Shown here one piece after another: positions 6,543 through 9,866 of a DNA stretch of 9,866 nucleotides (position 1 is the stretch's first letter; each line of letters starts with the position of its first letter). This stretch comes from an uncultured Arcobacter sp. (GTDB lineage: Bacteria; Campylobacterota; Campylobacteria; Campylobacterales; Arcobacteraceae), in contig CAJXII010000051.1 of the NCBI GenBank assembly GCA_913054415.1, positions 1 through 9,866 on the forward strand. The letters are read 5' to 3'. A model generated the notes under the pieces. The model was not told the DNA's origin and made no database searches. It saw only the letters and a program-made list of their open reading frames with translations. The position numbers and the translations under genes are program-made.

Positions 6543-7511
6543 ATGAAAAGTGAAATATTAAATCTTATTCAAGAAGCTTGTAGTGATCAAGAAAAATTCA
6601 AATCGTTAGAAAATATCTATACGATATATGAAGATTTGCAAATGTCTGAGACAATACAAGAGATGTTTGAGGTAATCTATAGATGGCTTGAGCAAAAGTA
6701 TAATATTAATAAAGTGAATTTTTATCTTTTTAATATTCAAGAAAATATTCAGACACCTATGCTTAAAAAAGGTTCAGAGTATGCTTTGGATGATCCGTAT
6801 GCTTTTTTTGTGATTATTAATACTCATACTCAACTTAATGCAGTAGTATCTTTTTGTGCTAATAATCAAAATGATTTTGAGTATATATCTAAGTATTATG
6901 ATTATATTCAAATGGCATTATTTCAGTTATCTCCTATTTTACAAACAGGGATTATGAAAAAACAATATTTAGAATATACATCTGTAGATATAGTAACAAA
7001 TGTGCATAATAAAAAGTTTTTAATAGATTATATTAATAAAAAACAACAACTAGCACATCATGAAGTTGAAAATGTAACCTTTTTGATGATAGGAATTGAT
7101 AGATTCAAAGCTATAATAGATGAGTTTGATTATAGTATAGGGGATATGGTTTTAGTAGAGTTAGCTAAAGTTATCCATAATAATATTAGTGAGCATGATA
7201 TTATTGCTAGATTAGAAGGGGATGAGTTTGTAGTTGCTTTGACTGATCCTAGTTCTATAATGTTAAGTGAAAAAATTGCCAAAGATATTATAGAGCAGTT
7301 TTCACAAGTAAAAATAGTTATAGATAAACAAAAAGATCATTATTTGAAAAAAACGATATGTGTGGGAATATCACACTATCCAAAAGATAATGAAGATATT
7401 AATATGGTGCTAAAAAATGCAGATAGTTGCCTTTATGAAGCAAAAAATTTAGGTAGAGGAAAATATTTGGTTTATAGTGAAGAGGATATTGACACTATAG
7501 ATCTATTTTAA
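6543..7511 (+). CDS. GAF-like/GGDEF protein with EGDEF active-site variant
   Basis: A soluble protein of 322 residues, probably a diguanylate cyclase making cyclic di-GMP from two GTP. Residues about 30-140 look like a degenerate GAF-type sensor fold. The GGDEF domain spans about 145-312: DIVTNVHNKKFL (149-160) is the normally D-x-LTGL-x-NR entry, IGIDRFK (183-189) holds a metal Asp, and GD at 200-201 is conserved. The signature reads EGDEF at 225-229, and the domain ends with ADSCLYEAKNLGRGKY. The first Gly of the signature is Glu, and the inhibitory I-site RxxD is SEHD (216-219). Activity is therefore uncertain: it could be a cyclase without feedback inhibition, or a GTP-binding or inactive domain. 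No membrane span is seen. It is 10 nt upstream of the next gene, in one operon. No EAL domain is present. Confidence 0.85.
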   Translation: MKSEILNLIQEACSDQEKFKSLENIYTIYEDLQMSETIQEMFEVIYRWLEQKYNINKVNFYLFNIQENIQTPMLKKGSEYALDDPYAFFVIINTHTQLNAVVSFCANNQNDFEYISKYYDYIQMALFQLSPILQTGIMKKQYLEYTSVDIVTNVHNKKFLIDYINKKQQLAHHEVENVTFLMIGIDRFKAIIDEFDYSIGDMVLVELAKVIHNNISEHDIIARLEGDEFVVALTDPSSIMLSEKIAKDIIEQFSQVKIVIDKQKDHYLKKTICVGISHYPKDNEDINMVLKNADSCLYEAKNLGRGKYLVYSEEDIDTIDLF

Positions 7512-7516
7512 AGGAG
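7511..7516 (+). promoter_or_regulatory. Shine-Dalgarno site supporting TTG start of gltX-like gene
   Basis: AAGGAG shares its first base with the stop codon of the upstream gene and lies 5 nt before TTG 7522. The next in-frame ATG is codon 12, inside the conserved Rossmann entry, so TTG is the right start. Confidence 0.85.
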
Positions 7517-7521
7517 AGAGA

Positions 7522-8796
7522 TTGTTAAGAGTAGCATTAAGTTCTAAATCGGATATGAGTATATCTGATTTAAGAGTTGCATTGTTTAATTATATATTAT
7601 CAAAACAAAAAAATGAAGGTTTAATAATAAGAATAGAGGATATAGACAGCCCAAAAGATATAAAATCTCAATCAAAAGAGATTTTGGAGATATTAAATCT
7701 TTTTTCAATAGATTATTCACAAATAATGTATCAAAGTGAAAATCTTAAATATCATCAAAAGTTTGCTATGCAACTTCTTACTCAAAAAATGGCTTTTAAT
7801 TGTTTTTGTAGTGAAGAAGCTATACAAAAAGATAAACAAAAAGCTAAAGAGCTAAATCAACCATATAGTTATGTTGGTGGTTGTGATAAATTAAGTGATG
7901 ATACTGTTTTAAATGTAGATGCTCCTTTTAGTGTTAGAATAAAAAAACCTACACATAATATAAAATTTACAGATTTGATACAAGGTAAACTAGAATTTAA
8001 CCCTTTAGATGTAGATAGTTTTGTGATTTTACAACAAAATAAAACAGCTACATATAATTTTGCTTGTGCCATTGATGATATGATTTGCGATATATCTACT
8101 GTAATAAGAGATCAAAAGTATCTAAAAGATACAGCTAAACAGATATATATAAGAGAATCTTTGGGATATGATAAAAGTATTGATTATGCTCATATTGTTG
8201 ATATCGATTTTGATAAAGAGGATACTATTAGTATCAGAACACTTATAGATCAAGGATATTTGCCTGTTGCAATAGCTAATTATATAGTTTTATTAGGCTA
8301 TGATGCACCACAAGAGATATTTAGTATCGAAGAAGCTATAAAATGGTTTGATATTTCAAAAATATCAACAAGCGCAGTAAAATTTGATATAGAAAGATTA
8401 AATCACATAAACCAACAATATATACAAGATATAGATCTGTTAAGATTATCTAAAATCTTAGGATATGCAGATGAGGATATAGGAGCTTTAGCAAAAATAT
8501 ATCTAAAACAATGCTCGACAATTAAACAGATCAAATCAAAACTAGATCTAGTTTTTAGTAAAAAAGATACTTTAGAAGGTTTTGAAGATGAGTTTAGTAG
8601 ATTAAAAGAGTGTTTAAAAACTGCACCTTTTATAGATGATTTTGAAGATTTTAAAAAATATCTTAGTAAAGAAACAAATTTAGATGAGAAACAATTATCA
8701 ACACTACTTAGATTTGCATTTACAGGATCGCAAGATGATATAGATATAAGTAAGATATATCCGTTGATAAAAAATTATTTAGGAGAGATTATATGA
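7522..8796 (+). CDS. Glutamyl-tRNA synthetase-like protein lacking HIGH and KMSKS motifs
   Basis: The scaffold of a class I glutamyl-tRNA synthetase over 424 residues. Normal GluRS charges tRNA-Glu, or tRNA-Gln for the amidotransferase route. Conserved parts: Arg3, Ala5 and Ser7 of the N-terminal strand; IRIEDID (36-42) with Glu39; a C94-x-C96 and C121 zinc-type site with the classic 24-residue gap; TYNFACAIDD (177-186); VIR (194-196); GYLPVAIANYIVLLG (245-259); and an all-helical C-terminal domain to 424. Lost parts: the PSPTGxxHIG signature is LSSKSDMSIS (6-15), RGEDH is RDQKY (196-200), and the KMSKR loop is replaced by acidic FDKEDTISI (230-238). ATP binding and adenylate formation should therefore fail, while the glutamate pocket could persist. 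The frame is intact, with a good ribosome site and coupled neighbours, so it is not an obvious pseudogene. It is probably a paralogue or repurposed copy; a functional gltX elsewhere is expected. Confidence 0.85.
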   Translation: MLRVALSSKSDMSISDLRVALFNYILSKQKNEGLIIRIEDIDSPKDIKSQSKEILEILNLFSIDYSQIMYQSENLKYHQKFAMQLLTQKMAFNCFCSEEAIQKDKQKAKELNQPYSYVGGCDKLSDDTVLNVDAPFSVRIKKPTHNIKFTDLIQGKLEFNPLDVDSFVILQQNKTATYNFACAIDDMICDISTVIRDQKYLKDTAKQIYIRESLGYDKSIDYAHIVDIDFDKEDTISIRTLIDQGYLPVAIANYIVLLGYDAPQEIFSIEEAIKWFDISKISTSAVKFDIERLNHINQQYIQDIDLLRLSKILGYADEDIGALAKIYLKQCSTIKQIKSKLDLVFSKKDTLEGFEDEFSRLKECLKTAPFIDDFEDFKKYLSKETNLDEKQLSTLLRFAFTGSQDDIDISKIYPLIKNYLGEII

Positions 8797-9074
8797 TAGA
8801 TGCATTGATTAGTTCATTTGTAGTAGTTATTTTATCAGTTATTAGTTTATATAAGTGGATTATAATAATATCTGCACTTTTAAGTTGGGTGCAACCAGAC
8901 CCTTACAACCCTATTATTCAGATTTTGTATAGAGTGACAGAACCAGCTTATGCTTTTGTTAGACGATATATTCCTACTACATTTGGTGGTATGGATATAG
9001 CACCTATGATTATACTGTTTGGATTGATATTTTTAGAAAACTTTTTAGGAAGATTATTTGTAGGGATGATGTAG
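8793..9074 (+). CDS. YggT family membrane protein
   Basis: A 93-residue inner-membrane protein of the YggT family. Two hydrophobic spans, about 6-33 and 70-90, flank a conserved cytoplasmic or periplasmic loop. The family signature is clear: ALLSWVQPDPYNP at 28-40, TEPAYAFVRRYIP at 49-61, then MDIAPMIILFGLIFL at 67-81. YggT proteins have been linked to cell division, chloroplast nucleoid arrangement and osmotic or ion stress, but their molecular role is not settled. Its ATG overlaps the upstream stop as ATGA, with AGGAGAG at 8781-8787 upstream, so it is translated in step with the GluRS-like gene. It is the last gene of the plus-strand operon. Confidence 0.92.
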   Translation: MIDALISSFVVVILSVISLYKWIIIISALLSWVQPDPYNPIIQILYRVTEPAYAFVRRYIPTTFGGMDIAPMIILFGLIFLENFLGRLFVGMM

Positions 9075-9096
9075 TAAGATAGTGTTATATAAATAT

Positions 9097-9125
9097 ATTA
9101 TAACAAGGTAAATCCTTGTTATAAT
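9097..9125. terminator. Perfect 12-bp inverted repeat between convergent genes
   Basis: ATTATAACAAGG (9097-9108) pairs fully with CCTTGTTATAAT (9114-9125) across a 5-nt loop. It lies midway between the yggT stop and the stop of the convergent recombinase-like gene, the usual place of a bidirectional terminator. Neither side has a good T run, so it may be a weak or atypical terminator, an mRNA 3' stabiliser, or a protein-binding palindrome. Confidence 0.55.
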
Positions 9126-9133
9126 TATGGGGT

Positions 9134-9775
9134 TTATGCTATTTTTTGTTCAGCTTCGATTTTTTCTCTAATATTTCGTTTTTTCACATAGTTGTTTAAT
9201 CCTATATGGTTGTTGTATCCTAAGATTTTAGCTATTTTTCTAACAGATAGACCAAGTTTTAATAACTCTTCAATCTTATCTCTTTGTTGATCAAATTTTG
9301 ATTTTTGGATAGTTCCTTTTGGTTTACCAAGATGAACACCATTTAGTTTTTTGGCACTTAAAGCCTCTTTTGTTCTTAGACTCATTAAATCTTTTTCTAA
9401 AGATATAGTCATACCAATCATACCTAATACCATTTTTGTAATAGGATCATTTTTATCAACTAAGTCTAATCCTTGATTGATACTAATTATTCTTACTTTA
9501 TTGTCTAAAAGATGATTGATCACTTTTAAAATAGCAACAGTTGTTCTTCCAAATACATTGATATCGTGAACTAATACTGTGCAGTCTTTACTACAATCTT
9601 TTAAAAGAGTAAGCACAATATTTTCCTCTTCATCAGGTAGGTTTACCTCTGCTTTTACACTATCATCAAGATTTAGATTGTGTTCGATTAGGTATTGTTT
9701 AATACCATTGATTTGCTCTATTGTATATTCATCATTGTTTTGATTTACCCTAATGAAACTGATTAATTTCCCCAT
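9134..9775 (-). CDS. Serine recombinase-like protein with missing nucleophile
   Basis: A 213-residue protein with the resolvase/invertase layout. The catalytic fold covers about 1-135 and begins LISFIRVNQ, where active enzymes read RVS; Arg9 is kept but the nucleophilic Ser is Asn11. The usual SRLGR motif reads NVFGR (73-77), keeping only the last Arg. The R45 region reads NLPDEEEN (45-52) without Arg. The dimer helix (ISLEKDLMSLRTKEAL, 124-139) and the arm HLGKPKG (148-154) are normal. A helix-turn-helix follows at about 168-200 (LGLSVRKIAKILGY). With three active-site positions lost, DNA cleavage is unlikely, but dimer formation and DNA binding look intact. AGGGGT about 6 nt before ATG 9775 supports the start. 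A consensus -10 box lies upstream. It could be a domesticated recombinase acting as a DNA-binding regulator. No transposon ends or partner genes are seen. Confidence 0.8.
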   Translation of the reverse strand: MGKLISFIRVNQNNDEYTIEQINGIKQYLIEHNLNLDDSVKAEVNLPDEEENIVLTLLKDCSKDCTVLVHDINVFGRTTVAILKVINHLLDNKVRIISINQGLDLVDKNDPITKMVLGMIGMTISLEKDLMSLRTKEALSAKKLNGVHLGKPKGTIQKSKFDQQRDKIEELLKLGLSVRKIAKILGYNNHIGLNNYVKKRNIREKIEAEQKIA

Positions 9776-9796
9776 TTTTTACCCCTATATATTTTT

Positions 9797-9817
9797 AATA
9801 ATATAAAAAATATTATT
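9797..9817. repeat. 8-bp inverted repeat over start of transcription
   Basis: AATAATAT (9797-9804) and ATATTATT (9810-9817) form an inverted repeat with a 5-bp spacer. It overlaps the -10 box and the expected start of transcription of the recombinase-like gene, a position suited to an operator for self-repression. It consists only of A and T, so chance is a real alternative. Confidence 0.3.
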
Positions 9818-9843
9818 ATATCTAGTTTTACATAATGTATAAA
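9815..9843 (-). promoter_or_regulatory. Promoter of recombinase-like gene
   Basis: On the minus strand TTTATA (9843-9838) and TATAAT (9820-9815) are separated by exactly 17 bp. Transcription would begin near 9808 and give a leader of about 33 nt containing the Shine-Dalgarno AGGGGT. Confidence 0.55.
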
Positions 9844-9866
9844 TAAAATTAGATACTTTACTAAGT

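Noticed and set aside
7869..8072. Minus-strand frame inside the GluRS-like gene
   Set aside because: It is antisense to a conserved synthetase segment and has no ribosome site.
7522..8796. Calling the GluRS-like gene a pseudogene
   Set aside because: There is no stop or frameshift, the start and ribosome site are good, the coupling to yggT is kept, and losses are confined to catalytic motifs.
9134..9866. Complete transposon or integrated element at the right end
   Set aside because: No terminal inverted repeats, target duplications, transposase partner or tRNA attachment site are visible within the window.

Overview
The window is a chromosomal stretch from a strongly AT-rich bacterium, most likely a member of the Campylobacterota (epsilonproteobacteria), perhaps Arcobacter-like. 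The best clue is an MqnX-type aminofutalosine deaminase, the form of the futalosine menaquinone pathway found in Helicobacter and Campylobacter relatives. A two-Cys-motif GluRS-type gene next to a YggT gene, and a MoxR/DUF58/short membrane protein cluster with the sequence style of that phylum, agree with this. Genus is inference only.

Layout. Minus strand, right to left from 6495: mqnX, sppA and uvrC form a tightly packed operon with 14 bp and 11 bp overlaps; sppA starts at TTG with a clear ribosome binding site. A gene-free stretch of about 380 bp (2172-2554) follows. It holds a Rho-independent terminator, a possible small RNA between a consensus -10 box and that terminator, and the moxR promoter region with a tandem 7-bp repeat. 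Then come moxR, a DUF58 protein and a truncated one-span membrane protein: the start of a MoxR/BatABD-type cluster that runs off the left edge.

Plus strand from 6543: a GAF-like/GGDEF protein, a GluRS-like gene and yggT form a second operon, divergent from mqnX. The 47 bp between the two operons carries a -10 box exactly 6 bp before each ATG and no Shine-Dalgarno, so both first genes look leaderless. yggT ends facing a minus-strand serine-recombinase-like gene, with a 12-bp perfect stem-loop between them.

The main observation is that several intact, well-started genes have family scaffolds but have lost signature catalytic residues. The GluRS-like protein has lost the HIGH motif, the KMSKS loop and most of the RGEDH motif while keeping glutamate-pocket residues. 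The recombinase-like protein has Asn in place of the nucleophilic Ser and has lost two arginines. The GGDEF protein reads EGDEF and lacks the inhibitory RxxD site. The DUF58 protein lacks the MIDAS-like Asp. The first two look like candidate pseudoenzymes with new roles. The housekeeping genes uvrC, sppA, mqnX, moxR and yggT have all the motifs expected.
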